A stretch of DNA of 64,000 nucleotides from Neobacillus piezotolerans. Its GTDB lineage: Bacteria; Bacillota; Bacilli; Bacillales; Cytobacillaceae. The stretch spans positions 496,001-560,000 of the forward strand of contig NZ_QNQT01000001.1 of the NCBI RefSeq assembly GCF_003362805.1. The letters are read 5' to 3'. The first letter of the stretch is position 1, and each line of letters begins with the position of its first letter. The position numbers and the translations under genes were made by a program. Shown here piece after piece: positions 1 through 10,402 of the stretch. Below the pieces are notes generated by a model, which was not told where the DNA came from, did no database searches, and saw only the letters and a list, made by a program, of their open reading frames with translations.

Positions 1-1
1 C

Positions 2-355
2 GCGGCCAAAACGGAGGACCTCCTTCAAATTTCAGCTGACCTTGGAGAGGTTCAGGAAGAAATTGAGCAAATCACCGGAAAAATGAAGTATCTTCAAAAT
101 CAGTCATCATTGTCGACAATAAAAATTTCCCTTTTTGAAAGGAAAATAATTGCAAAGGCGACGAGCCCTAAGGAACTGGATACTTGGGCCAGGACGAAGA
201 AACAATTCATCAGCAGCACGAACTTCCTTCTCTCCGTTGGGTCGGGGTTGACAGTTTTTTTCCTTGGAAACCTGCCCATACTTCTCTTTCTTGCAGCTGT
301 CCTGCTACTTATCTTCCTTTTCTTTAAAAAAGGCATAAAAAGAAGGGGAGGCTGA
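2..355 (+). CDS. DUF4349-type membrane protein, C-terminal part only
   Basis: The reading frame is open from the first bases, so the window contains only the last 117 codons and the true start lies upstream. What is visible is a heptad-like helical stretch (TEDLLQISADLGEVQEE...) followed by a beta segment and a final hydrophobic helix of about 35 residues, ending in basic residues (KKGIKRRGG). That pattern, a coiled-coil insertion and a C-terminal membrane anchor, matches the end of DUF4349 family lipoproteins or membrane proteins. The function of the family is not established. An ATG at 83 exists, but the coding pattern clearly continues upstream of it, so it is not the start. Confidence 0.7.
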   Translation, partial: AAKTEDLLQISADLGEVQEEIEQITGKMKYLQNQSSLSTIKISLFERKIIAKATSPKELDTWARTKKQFISSTNFLLSVGSGLTVFFLGNLPILLFLAAVLLLIFLFFKKGIKRRGG

Positions 356-463
356 TGAAGAGCCCCTGTTCGACACCGTTTATATCTTTTAAGAAAAGTA
401 ATGTTCCGGTTTAGGCACTTTTTTGCTACTATAGGGATAAATATGATCCTTGGAGGAATCTGA

Positions 464-1126
464 GTGAAGAAAGATTTTGCGGTAATCGGCCTTGGCCGTT
501 TTGGCGGCAGTATTTGCCGCAGGCTGTCCGAACTGGGGATGGAAGTCCTTGCGATGGACAACAACGAAGAAAGGGTTAACGAATACGCATCGATAGCCTC
601 CCATGCAATTCTTGGTGATTCCACTGATGAGGCGGTCCTGAAGGAAATTGGAATCAGGAACTTCGACCACGTTATCGTCGCGATAGGGGACAATATACAG
701 GCAAGCATCCTTACGACACTGATTCTGAAGGAACTTGGGGTAAAACATGTGACAGCTAAAGCGCTCAATGACTACCATGAAAAGGTGCTTTTAAAAATCG
801 GCGCCGATGTTGTTGCGCACCCAGAAAGGGATATGGGCATCCGCATCGCCAATAATATTTCAACAAGCACCGTACTTGACTATTTGGAGCTATCCGACGA
901 GCATAGCATTGTCGAGATTGTCGCGAATGAACGGCTTGGAGGCAATACGATCATTGGACTGAACATCCGGGCAAGGTATGGAATAAACATTGTCGCAATA
1001 AAGAGGGGAAGTGATATCATCGTCTCACCGCTGGCAAGCGAGAAAATCTGGCTTGGCGATATTTTAATCGTAATTGGGGCTGATACGGATATTGAAAGGT
1101 TCCGGAAGAAGGTAATCGAAGACTAA
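464..1126 (+). CDS. ktrC: KtrC-type potassium uptake regulatory subunit (RCK domain)
   Basis: A 220-residue cytosolic protein with a TrkA-N/RCK Rossmann domain at residues 4-125 (glycine motif VIGLGRFGGS near residue 7 and an acidic residue after the second strand, for nucleotide binding) and a TrkA-C domain at about 135-220. This two-domain size is usual for the KtrA/KtrC gating ring that binds ATP/ADP and, in the C domain, c-di-AMP, and controls the KtrD/KtrB potassium channel. The start is GTG, with GGAGG 7 bases upstream. B. subtilis has ktrC next to rnjA in the same convergent arrangement. No ktrB or ktrD gene lies nearby. Confidence 0.9.
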   Translation: MKKDFAVIGLGRFGGSICRRLSELGMEVLAMDNNEERVNEYASIASHAILGDSTDEAVLKEIGIRNFDHVIVAIGDNIQASILTTLILKELGVKHVTAKALNDYHEKVLLKIGADVVAHPERDMGIRIANNISTSTVLDYLELSDEHSIVEIVANERLGGNTIIGLNIRARYGINIVAIKRGSDIIVSPLASEKIWLGDILIVIGADTDIERFRKKVIED

Positions 1127-1127
1127 A

Positions 1128-1159
1128 AAGGAAGCTTGCGGCTGCAAGCTTCCTTCTTT
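1128..1159. terminator. Bidirectional terminator between ktrC and rnjA
   Basis: A perfect 12-bp inverted repeat (AAGGAAGCTTGC at 1128-1139, complement at 1144-1155) with a 4-base loop. An A-run precedes it and T-rich sequence follows, so it can stop transcripts from both converging genes. Confidence 0.85.
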
Positions 1160-1178
1160 AATATTCTTCACACCCTTA

Positions 1179-2846
1179 TCAGATTTCCATAATGATGGGG
1201 AGAATCATTGGGCGGCGCTTTGTTTTTTCATAAAGGAATGGGCCGAGTGTGTCCGTAATTTCGTTTTTGATTTCGGACCACTGGGTCGTCTTTCGCTCCA
1301 TAATTTTGTTTAAATGCTTGGCTATCAAAGCCTGCGCATCGTTGATCAGATCACCGGATTCCCTCATATAAACGAATCCGCGTGAAATTAGGTCAGGGCC
1401 AGAAGCAATCTTGAATTCCTTCATATTGATGCTGACGACGACAACGACAAGGCCTTCTTCGGATAGAATCCTCCTGTCGCGAAGGACGATGTTCCCGATG
1501 TCGCCAACCCCGCTTCCATCAATGTAGACGGAGCCGGAAGGGATTTTGCCGGCGATTTGCGCGCTGTCCTCTGAAAGGGCGAGGACTTCGCCGTTGTCCA
1601 TAATAAAACAGTTTTCTTCAGGTACACCGCAATCGACGGCAAGCTTTGAATGCATCCGTTGCATTCTGTACTCGCCATGGATTGGCATGAAGAACTTCGG
1701 CTTGATAAGCCTCAGCATTAGCTTTTGCTCTTCCTGGCCTCCGTGGCCGGATGTATGGATATTGCTCAGCTTTCCATGAATGACATCGGCGCCAGCGCGG
1801 AACAGCATATTGATTGTCCTGCTAACACTGATCGTGTTCCCCGGTATCGGGGAGGAAGAGAATACAACAGTGTCACCAGGTATTATTTGAATTTGGCGGT
1901 GTGTGCCGTTTGCAATCCTCGAAAGGGCCGCCATCGGTTCACCCTGGCTGCCAGTACAAAGTATGGTCACCTGGTTAGCCGGGAGCCTGTTGATTTGCTG
2001 GGCGTCAATAAAGGTTTCTTTCGGAGCGCGGATATAGCCCAGCTCCTGGCCAATATTAATGGCCGCCTCCATGCTCCGTCCGAAGACAGCGACCTTCCTG
2101 CCACTTGTGACCGCCGCTTCAACGACCTGCTGAAGCCTGTGGATATTGGAAGCGAATGTGGCGAAAATGATCCTTCCATCCACTTTCCTGAAAATATCAT
2201 CAATGCTGTCGCCAACACGGCGCTCTGACATCGTGAAATCAGGGATTTCGCTATTTGTGCTATCCGATAAAAGGCAAAGGACGCCTTCTTTTCCGATTTC
2301 CGCCATCTTCGTCAAATTGGCCGGCTCGCCTACTGGCGTAAAATCAAACTTGAAATCCCCAGTGTGGACAACTTGTCCATTCGGGGTTTTTACAACAATG
2401 CCATAGGAATCAGGGATGCTGTGAGTTGTACGGAAGAAAGTAACCGATGTTTTCCGGAACTTGATGATATCATCTTCCTTTATTTCAATCAGTTTCGCTG
2501 TCCTAAGAAGTCCATGCTCTTCCAATTTGTTTTTTATCAGCCCAAGGGCAAGCTTTCCGCCATAAATCGGTATATTCACTTCCCTTAATAAATAGGGAAT
2601 CCCGCCAATATGGTCCTCATGTCCATGAGTAACAAAAAGCCCTTTGATTTTTTCGACATTTTTTACAAGGTAGGAATAATCCGGAATGACATAATCAATT
2701 CCAAGAAGTTCGTCCTCCGGAAATTTGATTCCGGCATCAATAACGATGATTTCATCCTGAAATTGGACTGCATACGTATTTTTCCCGATTTCGCCAAGGC
2801 CGCCAAGGGCGAAAACAGCGGTTTGGTCATTTTTAACGAATTTCAT
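1179..2846 (-). CDS. rnjA: Ribonuclease J1
   Basis: A 555-residue protein, the usual length for RNase J1. The metallo-beta-lactamase/beta-CASP core carries the zinc motif HGHEDHIGG near residue 74, a later HTGDFKFD motif near residue 160, and SGHGG/HGEYR motifs near residue 365-390; a C-terminal domain follows from about 450. RNase J1 acts as a 5'-3' exonuclease and endonuclease in mRNA decay and rRNA maturation in the cytoplasm. The gene lies 6 bases downstream of rpoY, so the two are almost certainly co-transcribed, as in B. subtilis. The ATG is preceded by GGAG. Confidence 0.97.
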   Translation of the reverse strand: MKFVKNDQTAVFALGGLGEIGKNTYAVQFQDEIIVIDAGIKFPEDELLGIDYVIPDYSYLVKNVEKIKGLFVTHGHEDHIGGIPYLLREVNIPIYGGKLALGLIKNKLEEHGLLRTAKLIEIKEDDIIKFRKTSVTFFRTTHSIPDSYGIVVKTPNGQVVHTGDFKFDFTPVGEPANLTKMAEIGKEGVLCLLSDSTNSEIPDFTMSERRVGDSIDDIFRKVDGRIIFATFASNIHRLQQVVEAAVTSGRKVAVFGRSMEAAINIGQELGYIRAPKETFIDAQQINRLPANQVTILCTGSQGEPMAALSRIANGTHRQIQIIPGDTVVFSSSPIPGNTISVSRTINMLFRAGADVIHGKLSNIHTSGHGGQEEQKLMLRLIKPKFFMPIHGEYRMQRMHSKLAVDCGVPEENCFIMDNGEVLALSEDSAQIAGKIPSGSVYIDGSGVGDIGNIVLRDRRILSEEGLVVVVVSINMKEFKIASGPDLISRGFVYMRESGDLINDAQALIAKHLNKIMERKTTQWSEIKNEITDTLGPFLYEKTKRRPMILPIIMEI

Positions 2847-2852
2847 AAATTA

Positions 2853-3062
2853 TCATATCTCCAATACATTAAAATCTTCATTTTGTTTTTCATATTCCAG
2901 GAAGGCGCCTTTGACTTCTTGGACATACTCAATATTATATCCGCGGTCGCCAAGTTTTTTCCTGACATCCCTTTCGGACTCTCCCTCGGTGTAAAGGGAT
3001 TTGGTATTTTCCCTTACTGGCACTTCGTTGAGGCGCTCCTGGTAGTATACTTTGAATAACAT
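2853..3062 (-). CDS. rpoY: RNA polymerase epsilon subunit
   Basis: A 69-residue protein beginning [18 protein letters not shown], the typical size and N-terminus of the small Firmicutes RNA polymerase subunit epsilon (formerly YkzG/DUF1447), which resembles phage Gp2-like folds and binds core polymerase. An AGGAGCG ribosome binding site precedes the ATG. A TATAAT at 3098-3103 (minus strand) is a good -10 candidate for the rpoY-rnjA unit, but I see no convincing -35. The pairing with rnjA is conserved across Bacillaceae. Confidence 0.92.
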   Translation of the reverse strand: MLFKVYYQERLNEVPVRENTKSLYTEGESERDVRKKLGDRGYNIEYVQEVKGAFLEYEKQNEDFNVLEI

Positions 3063-3199
3063 GATATCTCGCTCCTATCTCCACAATTGCATTGTCTATT
3101 ATAAATCCCCAGGCCCGAGTTCCCTTCCTGTGCCGGACGCCGGGGGAAACGCTAACATTATCCCATTATGCTGCTGTTATTCAATTTACAATAAGGAAG

Positions 3200-3225
3200 G
3201 AGCCCTTCGCAAGTTTGAAGGGCTC
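3200..3225 (-). terminator. Terminator hairpin of the small peptide gene
   Basis: A perfect 9-bp stem (GAGCCCTTC at 3200-3208, complement at 3217-3225) with an 8-base loop, 6 bases downstream of the 23-codon minus-strand frame. The sequence after it on the minus strand is pyrimidine-rich (CTTCCTTATTG), a weak but plausible terminator tail. Confidence 0.6.
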
Positions 3226-3231
3226 AAAACA

Positions 3232-3303
3232 TTAGGCAATGGATTTTTTTCGTAATAAATCTCTCCACTGTTTTAAAAGCTTTTTTCGTAGCTTCTTTAA
3301 CAT
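3232..3303 (-). CDS. Putative 23-residue cationic amphipathic peptide
   Basis: A short frame starting MLKKLRKKLLKQWRD and ending KSIA. It has 9 Lys/Arg and one Asp in 23 residues, with Leu/Trp at i, i+3/i+4 spacing, so it would form a basic amphipathic helix. The support for a real gene is the sequence just upstream: AAGGAGATGATC is one base from the ideal anti-SD complement and sits 10 bases (counted from GGAG) before the ATG. A TATAAAAT box lies further upstream at 3326-3333, and a hairpin follows the stop at 3200-3225. No family is recognised; membrane binding is inferred from composition only. It could be a toxin-like peptide, a membrane-curvature peptide or a quorum peptide, and chance cannot be excluded. 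Confidence 0.5.
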   Translation of the reverse strand: MLKKLRKKLLKQWRDLLRKKSIA

Positions 3304-3493
3304 AGTGGATCATCTCCTTACCCTTATTTTATACCATCCTTGTCCAAAGTAAAGCAGCCAGGTGAATTATTGGGCGTATTTTTCTTGTTTTTGGACGTGA
3401 AACGAATAAAATCGTCCTTCTGGTTACTACTAGTATATGTCTGTTGGTTCAATTTCTTCATGGTTAATCATGGAATTGGCAATTGTTTGCAAA

Positions 3494-3522
3494 TTGACAA
3501 AATATTTTTAAAAGATTAATGT
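3494..3522 (+). promoter_or_regulatory. Sigma-A promoter of the EamA transporter gene
   Basis: A perfect TTGACA (3494-3499), a 17-base spacer and TAATGT (3517-3522) lie 33 bases upstream of the TTG start, within AT-rich sequence. Confidence 0.65.
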
Positions 3523-3555
3523 TTTTACTATTGAAAGAGGTCAGGGGGAATTAGG

Positions 3556-4464
3556 TTGGGCAGGCTTTATGCTTCGTTGATTGGATTGGGTATAATATGG
3601 GGAACTTCATTTCTGTTCATCAAGATTCTTTTAAAAACGCTGGATCCAGCAGAAGTGGTATTCGGCCGGACATTCTTTGGGGCCGCTATGCTCTTAGTCA
3701 TTGCTTTTGCGGCGAAAAAATCAATGCGGAATTTCAGGAAGCTTCCCCATGCAAAACTTATTGGGATCGCCCTTGCAAATAATATTTTGCCCTGGCTGCT
3801 TATATCCGCAGGGGAGACAAAAATAACATCAAGCCTTGCTTCAATCATTAATGCTACTACCCCTATCTGGACCTTGTTAATCGGATTTTTATTTTTTTCG
3901 GCTAGGCTTCGGAAAAACCAGTGGGCCGGTGCTTTTATTGGGTTCTGCGGAATTTTCATTCTATCCGATTTCGGGTCGGAGGCCTTTGGGAGGAGCAATT
4001 TGGCCGGCATCCTGATGATGAGCGGGGCCGCTCTTTGCTATGGCATTGGATCACAGCTAACGAAGAAATTTGCCAATGATATTCCCATATTTGAACTGTC
4101 ACTTTATACACTTGCTTTTTCTTCGGCGGCAAGCTTTATCGCCATGCTTGCAACGGGGCTGCCCGAGCCGTCGGTTTTCTTCAGCCTGGCCAACATTGGG
4201 GCGTTTTTGGGACTTGGCGCGATAGGATCCGGAATCGCGTATCTTATTTATTATTTTCTCGTGCAAAAAGGAAGTCCGGAATTTGCCGCGCTAGTTACAT
4301 ACCTTGCTCCGGTTTTCGCAATCATTTGGGGTGCGTTCCTTCTGGAGGAGCAAATCCATTTATCGATGCTTGCTGGACTTGGTTTAATTTTCTTTGGTGT
4401 TTTTATCTCTTCATTAAAGAAAAAAGCACTCTCAGCTATCCGGGCCATTCATGGGGATAATTAG
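3556..4464 (+). CDS. EamA/DMT family transporter
   Basis: A 302-residue protein with ten hydrophobic segments in two homologous halves, each an EamA repeat (residues about 5-135 and 145-287), the layout of the drug/metabolite transporter superfamily. The N-terminal half has GIIWGTSFLFIKI and PAEVVFGRTFFGA, typical of EamA permeases. The substrate cannot be read from sequence; members export amino acids, metabolites or drugs. The TTG start has a CAGGGGGAA ribosome binding site and a good sigma-A promoter. The gene is monocistronic, converging on def through a strong terminator. Confidence 0.85.
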   Translation: MGRLYASLIGLGIIWGTSFLFIKILLKTLDPAEVVFGRTFFGAAMLLVIAFAAKKSMRNFRKLPHAKLIGIALANNILPWLLISAGETKITSSLASIINATTPIWTLLIGFLFFSARLRKNQWAGAFIGFCGIFILSDFGSEAFGRSNLAGILMMSGAALCYGIGSQLTKKFANDIPIFELSLYTLAFSSAASFIAMLATGLPEPSVFFSLANIGAFLGLGAIGSGIAYLIYYFLVQKGSPEFAALVTYLAPVFAIIWGAFLLEEQIHLSMLAGLGLIFFGVFISSLKKKALSAIRAIHGDN

Positions 4465-4518
4465 GACGAGGAAAATGGTTTTATACCTATTTTCCAATTA
4501 TTGAGGATTTTCAGCGTA

Positions 4519-4553
4519 AAAACGGCTGCCCATTAAAATTGGGCAGCCGTTTT
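4519..4553. terminator. Bidirectional terminator between EamA gene and def
   Basis: A perfect 14-bp stem (AAAACGGCTGCCCA at 4519-4532 with its complement at 4540-4553) and a 7-base loop, flanked by A- and T-rich ends. Confidence 0.9.
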
Positions 4554-4554
4554 A

Positions 4555-5109
4555 TTACCTTTCAATCGCGATTGCATTTTCGATTGGTTTGTACGGGTCT
4601 TCCTTATTGATATGGTCATAGAACATAATGCCATTCAAATGGTCGATTTCATGCTGGAAGACAACGGAAGTTAGCCCTTTCAAGCGGAGCTTTACTTCAT
4701 TTCCCTCCGAATCGTATCCTTTCACGGTAATGCGTGCGTAACGGGGGACATATCCCGGGTAAGGCTCATCAACAGAAAGGCACCCTTCACCTGAAGTAAG
4801 GTATGCCAGTTCCACGGAATGGCTGGCGATCTTTGGGTTAAAAAGCGCGTGGCTGTGCAAATTCCCTTTCTCGTCATGCACATGCACCGCAATCATCCTT
4901 TTTTGCACATTTATTTGCGGGGCTGCCAGGCCTATGCCTGGGCGAAGTCCGTATTTTTCAGCAATCTCGCTGTTCTGGCTATTTATAACATATTCCAGGA
5001 GGCTCGCAAGAATTTGCTTGTCTTCTTCAGATGGCGGCATCGGAACTTGAGAGGCGGTTTTTCTTAAAGTTGGATGACCGTCGCGAATAATATCGTCCAT
5101 AGTTATCAT
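4555..5109 (-). CDS. def: Peptide deformylase
   Basis: A 184-residue Fe/Zn hydrolase that removes the formyl group from nascent N-termini. The three family motifs are present: GIGLAAPQI (about residue 58), EGCLS (about 109) with the metal-binding Cys, and HEIDHLNG (about 153) with the two metal His and the catalytic Glu. The start at MITMDDIIRDGHP is chosen because CAGGAG precedes it and because it gives the length of B. subtilis DefB/YkrB; the frame could extend 26 codons upstream, but without a ribosome binding site. The long insertion between motifs is usual for type II Gram-positive enzymes. Confidence 0.95.
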   Translation of the reverse strand: MITMDDIIRDGHPTLRKTASQVPMPPSEEDKQILASLLEYVINSQNSEIAEKYGLRPGIGLAAPQINVQKRMIAVHVHDEKGNLHSHALFNPKIASHSVELAYLTSGEGCLSVDEPYPGYVPRYARITVKGYDSEGNEVKLRLKGLTSVVFQHEIDHLNGIMFYDHINKEDPYKPIENAIAIER

Positions 5110-5283
5110 TTTAGTCCACTCCTGTAAAACAGTACATTTATTCAACCCTCCAATAGGGAAGAAGTATGCCATTAGTCTATCAGACAATCGGCGAAAAGTT
5201 AATTACATGGAATTATCTTTTCGGTATGAAGGAGATTTAGCGCAAAGTAAAGAAAGGCGGTAAGGGAAATAAGCGGCAACAAA

Positions 5284-5307
5284 AAGAAGAGGCGGGCACC
5301 TCTTCTT
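5284..5307 (-). terminator. Terminator of the YjcZ-type gene
   Basis: A 9-bp stem (AAGAAGAGG with CCTCTTCTT) and a 6-base loop, followed on the minus strand by TTTTTG. Confidence 0.75.
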
Positions 5308-5315
5308 GACTAACA

Positions 5316-5444
5316 TTATAGCCAGGCAGAGCCGACGATAATCAATAGGATAAACAGCACGACAATCAAGGCAAAACCTCTGCCCCATCCGCAAAATCCA
5401 CCATATCCGACAAATCCAGGATAGCCATATCCATAACCGTACAT
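5316..5444 (-). CDS. yjcZ: YjcZ-family small sporulation protein
   Basis: A 42-residue protein with a Gly/Tyr-rich N-terminus ([10 protein letters not shown]...) and a hydrophobic C-terminal helix ([19 protein letters not shown]). This is the standard architecture of YjcZ-like peptides made during sporulation and found in spore membrane or coat fractions. AGGAGG lies 8 bases upstream of the ATG. A sigma-K-like promoter lies about 60 bases upstream and a terminator immediately after the stop. The family is known only as sporulation-associated; its precise role is unknown. Confidence 0.8.
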   Translation of the reverse strand: MYGYGYGYPGFVGYGGFCGWGRGFALIVVLFILLIIVGSAWL

Positions 5445-5498
5445 AAGCGAACCTCCTCAGTATCATGTTTGCCAGCCCTATTAATCGGGCGACTATTA

Positions 5499-5526
5499 CA
5501 GCCTATGTTAGCCAGCTCTGGATAGT
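5499..5526 (-). promoter_or_regulatory. Sigma-K-like promoter of the yjcZ-type gene
   Basis: On the minus strand an AC dinucleotide (5525-5526), a 17-base spacer and CATAGGCTG give one mismatch to the sigma-K -10 consensus CATANNNTA. The placement suits late mother-cell expression. The consensus is short, so this is tentative. Confidence 0.4.
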
Positions 5527-5664
5527 TTGGGCCAGTGCCCAGTCATAAATGACGATTGTCAAGAATAAACTTTAATCGGCTGGACAAGCTTTGCTGCCAA
5601 ATAAAGTTGTCAAATACATGAACTCTCGATATAGTTGAATTGTTAAGAAAAGGAGTGATTGATT

Positions 5665-6330
5665 TTGCTATTTTCTCCAATAAATAGAATACTATTCCTT
5701 TTGGCTGGAGCCGTTCTGGTGCTTTCAGGCTGCCTCGGAAAGGAGTCGCCTGAAACCGAGCTGTACGAAGTGCTGGAGAAAGCGGTCAAGGCGGAAAAAC
5801 AGTTTGAAGCACAGCAAGATCCGCTCATTGAGCTTGAAACAAAAGAAAAAGCGATTTTTGATAAGATCATGGGTCTTGGCTTGAAGGAATACAGCCAAAT
5901 ATCCACTCTTTCCGACGAGGCATTGGAGATTGTCGAAAAGAGAAAGGAACATATAGCCCTTGAGCGCCAGAGCCTGGAGGAATCCCGGAAACAATTCGAA
6001 GAAGCCTTAACGATTCTCAAGGAAATCAAAAAGCCGGAGCTGAAGGAAAAGGCCCAATTGCTATATAAAACGATGAAAGACCGATATGAAACACATGAAA
6101 TGCTTTATAAGGAATACATGAATGCGCTTGATGGCGACCGTCAACTGTATACATCCTTGAAAGCCAAGGATGTGTCTTTGGAAAATCTGGAGGGCCAGGT
6201 TAACACCCTTAATGAATATTACAAAGAGATCCTTGAGGCGAATGAAAGGTTTAATGAATTGACCGAAAAATATAACAAGGAAAAGCTCGACTTTTACGAA
6301 TTAGCCGGGCTGATCGGCGAGGAATCCTAA
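5665..6330 (+). CDS. ykyA: YkyA-family putative cell-wall-binding lipoprotein
   Basis: A 221-residue lipoprotein: signal peptide residues 1-22 with lipobox L-S-G-C (Cys about residue 23), then an almost entirely helical, Glu/Lys-rich body with long coiled-coil heptads. This is the YkyA family (PF10368), found immediately upstream of pdhA in B. subtilis as here. The start chosen is the TTG at 5665, 9 bases after AAGGAG; the TTG at 5659 is too close to it. It should be anchored to the outer face of the membrane. Its molecular function is unknown. Confidence 0.8.
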   Translation: MLFSPINRILFLLAGAVLVLSGCLGKESPETELYEVLEKAVKAEKQFEAQQDPLIELETKEKAIFDKIMGLGLKEYSQISTLSDEALEIVEKRKEHIALERQSLEESRKQFEEALTILKEIKKPELKEKAQLLYKTMKDRYETHEMLYKEYMNALDGDRQLYTSLKAKDVSLENLEGQVNTLNEYYKEILEANERFNELTEKYNKEKLDFYELAGLIGEES

Positions 6331-6334
6331 CTGG

Positions 6335-6360
6335 AGCAGGCAGAAGATGCCTGCTTTTTC
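6335..6360 (+). terminator. Terminator after ykyA
   Basis: AGCAGGCA (6335-6342), a 5-base loop, TGCCTGCT (6348-6355), then a T-run. It separates ykyA from the pdh operon. Confidence 0.85.
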
Positions 6361-6517
6361 TTTTATTTTTGGGCGAACGGGTTCCTTGGAAGTTTTATTG
6401 GAGATATTTGGATATAACAGAACTGATACAGATGAATAAAAAACATTAGTACAGATATACCCTTTTTATGGATATTTTCTAATATTTGTATAGTGAAAAA
6501 TTTATAGGTCATGTTTA

Positions 6518-6547
6518 TTGACGGTTTGGAAGAGAATGGTGTACACT
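6518..6547 (+). promoter_or_regulatory. Candidate sigma-A promoter of the pdh operon
   Basis: TTGACG (6518-6523), an 18-base spacer and TACACT (6542-6547). It would start a transcript near 6554, giving an untranslated leader of about 300 nt before pdhA. Confidence 0.5.
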
Positions 6548-6553
6548 CGATTT

Positions 6554-7970
<1,417 letters not shown>

Positions 7971-7972
7971 TC

Positions 7973-8950
7973 ATGGCTCAAATGACGATGATCCAGGCAA
8001 TCACGGATGCCTTGCGCATAGAACTTCGCAATAACGAGAAGACTTTGGTATTCGGGGAGGACGTTGGTGTAAACGGTGGTGTTTTCCGTGCAACCGAAGG
8101 CCTCCAAAAGGAATTTGGCGAAGAACGCGTATTTGATACGCCGCTTGCCGAATCCGGCATCGGCGGCTTGTCAATCGGCCTTTCCCTGACAGGTTACCGC
8201 CCAATCCCCGAAATCCAGTTTTTCGGATTTGTTTTCGAGGTGATGGACTCCATCGCGGGCCAGATGTCAAGGATGCGCTACCGTTCCGGGGGACGCTACA
8301 ATATGCCGATTACGGTCAGGTCTCCATTTGGCGGAGGGGTACATACTCCGGAACTTCACTCCGACAGCCTTGAAGGGCTAATGATGCAGACGCCGGGACT
8401 TAAGGTTGTTGTTCCATCGACTCCATACGATGCCAAGGGGCTGCTGATCTCTTCGATTCGCGATAACGATCCGGTTATTTTCCTTGAACACTTAAAGCTT
8501 TATCGTGCTTTCCGTGAGGAGGTTCCAGAGGAAGAATACACTATTCCACTGGGAAAAGCGGATATTAAAAGGGAAGGCAAAGATTTGACCATCATTACGT
8601 ATGGCGCGATGGTCCATGAATCACTCAAAGCCGCGGAGGAACTTGAAAAAGATGGACATTCCGTGGAAGTACTTGATCTTCGAACCCTAATGCCATTGGA
8701 TATTGAAGCTATTGTTGCTTCTGTTGAAAAAACCGGGCGCGCTATCGTTGTCCAGGAAGCCCAAAGGCAGGCAGGAGCGGCAAATCATGTTGTCCGTGAA
8801 ATCATGGAACGGTCAGTACTGAGCCTTGAGGCGCCAGTTCTTACTGTTGCGGCTGCGGATACAGTTTATCCGTTCTCTCAGGCTGAAAACGTATGGCTGC
8901 CGAATTACAAGGATGTCATTGAAACAGCCAGGAAAGTACTTACGTTCTAA
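7973..8950 (+). CDS. pdhB: Pyruvate dehydrogenase E1 component, beta subunit
   Basis: A 325-residue transketolase-like subunit with the pyrimidine-binding domain at residues 4-180 (GEDVG near 28 and the conserved Glu in AESGIGG near 60) and a C-terminal transketolase domain at 195-318. It pairs with PdhA in the E1 enzyme. It begins 2 bases after the pdhA stop with a purine-rich site (AAAGGAG) inside the end of pdhA, implying translational coupling. Confidence 0.97.
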   Translation: MAQMTMIQAITDALRIELRNNEKTLVFGEDVGVNGGVFRATEGLQKEFGEERVFDTPLAESGIGGLSIGLSLTGYRPIPEIQFFGFVFEVMDSIAGQMSRMRYRSGGRYNMPITVRSPFGGGVHTPELHSDSLEGLMMQTPGLKVVVPSTPYDAKGLLISSIRDNDPVIFLEHLKLYRAFREEVPEEEYTIPLGKADIKREGKDLTIITYGAMVHESLKAAEELEKDGHSVEVLDLRTLMPLDIEAIVASVEKTGRAIVVQEAQRQAGAANHVVREIMERSVLSLEAPVLTVAAADTVYPFSQAENVWLPNYKDVIETARKVLTF

Positions 8951-9024
8951 TTGGACAAGTGCCGCCCATGCAAGGAATTTTCAAGCCAGAAGATATTCAA
9001 GTAACACTAGGAGGATGAGGCATA

Positions 9025-10398
9025 GTGTCATTCCAATTTAAAATGCCTGATATAGGTGAAGGAATCCACGAAGGCGAAATAGTCAAATGGTTCATTAAGC
9101 CAGGCGATAAAGTACAGGAAGACGATGTTCTATGTGAAGTGCAAAATGATAAAGCTGTAGTAGAGATCCCTTCCCCAGTAGAAGGAACCGTCGAGGAAAT
9201 ACTGGTTGGTGAAGGCACAGTGGCGACTGTTGGCCAGGTGCTTGTTACGTTTGATGCGCCAGGCTATGAAAACCTTCAATTCAAAGGCGATAGCCATGAG
9301 GATGAAGAACCTGCAAACGAGAAAACAGAATCCCAAGTTCAATCAACTCTTGAGTCGGGCCAGCAGATTAAAAAGGAAGAAGCACAAGTTCCGGCATCTG
9401 AAGGAGCCACTGGAGCGGGGGCTGCTGCTGCAAATGCAGCGCCAAAAGTCGATGTTGACCCAAACCGAAGAGTCATAGCGATGCCTTCGGTGAGGAAGTA
9501 TGCTCGGGAAAAAGGAGTCGATATCCGCCAAGTTTCAGGCTCAGGCAACAATGGCAGGGTGCTTAAAGGCGATATCGATGCATTCTTGAGCGGAGGTCAG
9601 GCAGCTCCGAAAGACGAGGCTCAAACAGCTGTCAATGAAACTGTTCCGGCAGCGGAAGAGGCGAAGCAGGCTCCTGCTCCAATTCCGCAGGGCCAATATC
9701 CTGAAACACGCGAGAAGATGAGCGGAATTCGCCGCGCGATCGCCAAGGCGATGGTGAATTCCAAGCATACCGCTCCACACGTTACCCTTTTGGACGAGGT
9801 GGACGTGGCAAGCCTTGTCGCCCACCGCAAGAAATTCAAAGAGGTTGCGGCTGAGAAGGGTATTAAGCTTACCTTCCTTCCATACGTCGTCAAGGCGCTT
9901 ACAAGCGCGCTAAGAGAGTATCCTGCATTGAATACTTCTGTAGACGATGAGGCGGGGGAAATCATTCAAAAGCATTATTACAACATTGGGATCGCCGCTG
10001 ATACAGATAAAGGCCTGCTTGTCCCTGTTGTAAAGGATGCGGACAGGAAATCGGTATTCGCCATTTCCAATGAAATAAACGAGCTTGCTACCAAAGCAAG
10101 GAGCGGAAAGCTTGCCCCGGATGAAATGAAGGGCGGATCCTGCACAATCACCAATATCGGTTCTGCGGGAGGACAATGGTTTACGCCTGTCATCAACCAT
10201 CCGGAAGTTGCCATCCTTGGAATTGGCCGCATCTCGGAAAAAGCAATCGTAAAAAATGGGGAAATCATTGCCGCGCCAGTTCTCGCACTTTCCTTAAGCT
10301 TTGACCACCGGGTTATTGATGGCGCAACCGCTCAGAATTTCATGAACCACATCAAGAGGTTGTTGAACGATCCGGAACTCTTGTTAATGGAGGCGTAA
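9025..10398 (+). CDS. pdhC: Pyruvate dehydrogenase E2, dihydrolipoamide acetyltransferase
   Basis: A 457-residue core enzyme: one lipoyl domain at 2-77 with the acceptor Lys in [10 protein letters not shown] near residue 43, an Ala/Pro/Glu-rich linker, a peripheral subunit-binding domain near 150-187 ([14 protein letters not shown]...GRVLKGDID), a second linker, then the catalytic domain from about 225 ending with the HRVIDGA active-site motif near 431. It transfers acetyl groups to CoA and forms the scaffold of the complex. It starts with GTG after GGAGG. Linkers make it slightly longer than B. subtilis PdhC. Confidence 0.97.
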   Translation: MSFQFKMPDIGEGIHEGEIVKWFIKPGDKVQEDDVLCEVQNDKAVVEIPSPVEGTVEEILVGEGTVATVGQVLVTFDAPGYENLQFKGDSHEDEEPANEKTESQVQSTLESGQQIKKEEAQVPASEGATGAGAAAANAAPKVDVDPNRRVIAMPSVRKYAREKGVDIRQVSGSGNNGRVLKGDIDAFLSGGQAAPKDEAQTAVNETVPAAEEAKQAPAPIPQGQYPETREKMSGIRRAIAKAMVNSKHTAPHVTLLDEVDVASLVAHRKKFKEVAAEKGIKLTFLPYVVKALTSALREYPALNTSVDDEAGEIIQKHYYNIGIAADTDKGLLVPVVKDADRKSVFAISNEINELATKARSGKLAPDEMKGGSCTITNIGSAGGQWFTPVINHPEVAILGIGRISEKAIVKNGEIIAAPVLALSLSFDHRVIDGATAQNFMNHIKRLLNDPELLLMEA

Positions 10399-10402
10399 TA
10401 AA

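Noticed and set aside
356-463. Possible ktrC promoter or c-di-AMP riboswitch
   Set aside because: Only 108 bases, with a TACTAT -10-like box but no acceptable -35 and no room for a ydaO-type aptamer.
100-768. Long minus-strand open frame (222 codons) opposite ktrC
   Set aside because: Low-complexity Ser/Arg-rich translation with no start signal, running antisense across two well-supported plus-strand genes.
1725-2228. Plus-strand frame of 167 codons inside rnjA
   Set aside because: Lies wholly within conserved RNase J1 coding sequence; no family resemblance.
5203-5466. 87-codon minus-strand frame over the yjcZ-type locus
   Set aside because: It is an out-of-frame reading; the adjacent frame encodes the Gly/Tyr-rich YjcZ peptide with a proper ribosome binding site.
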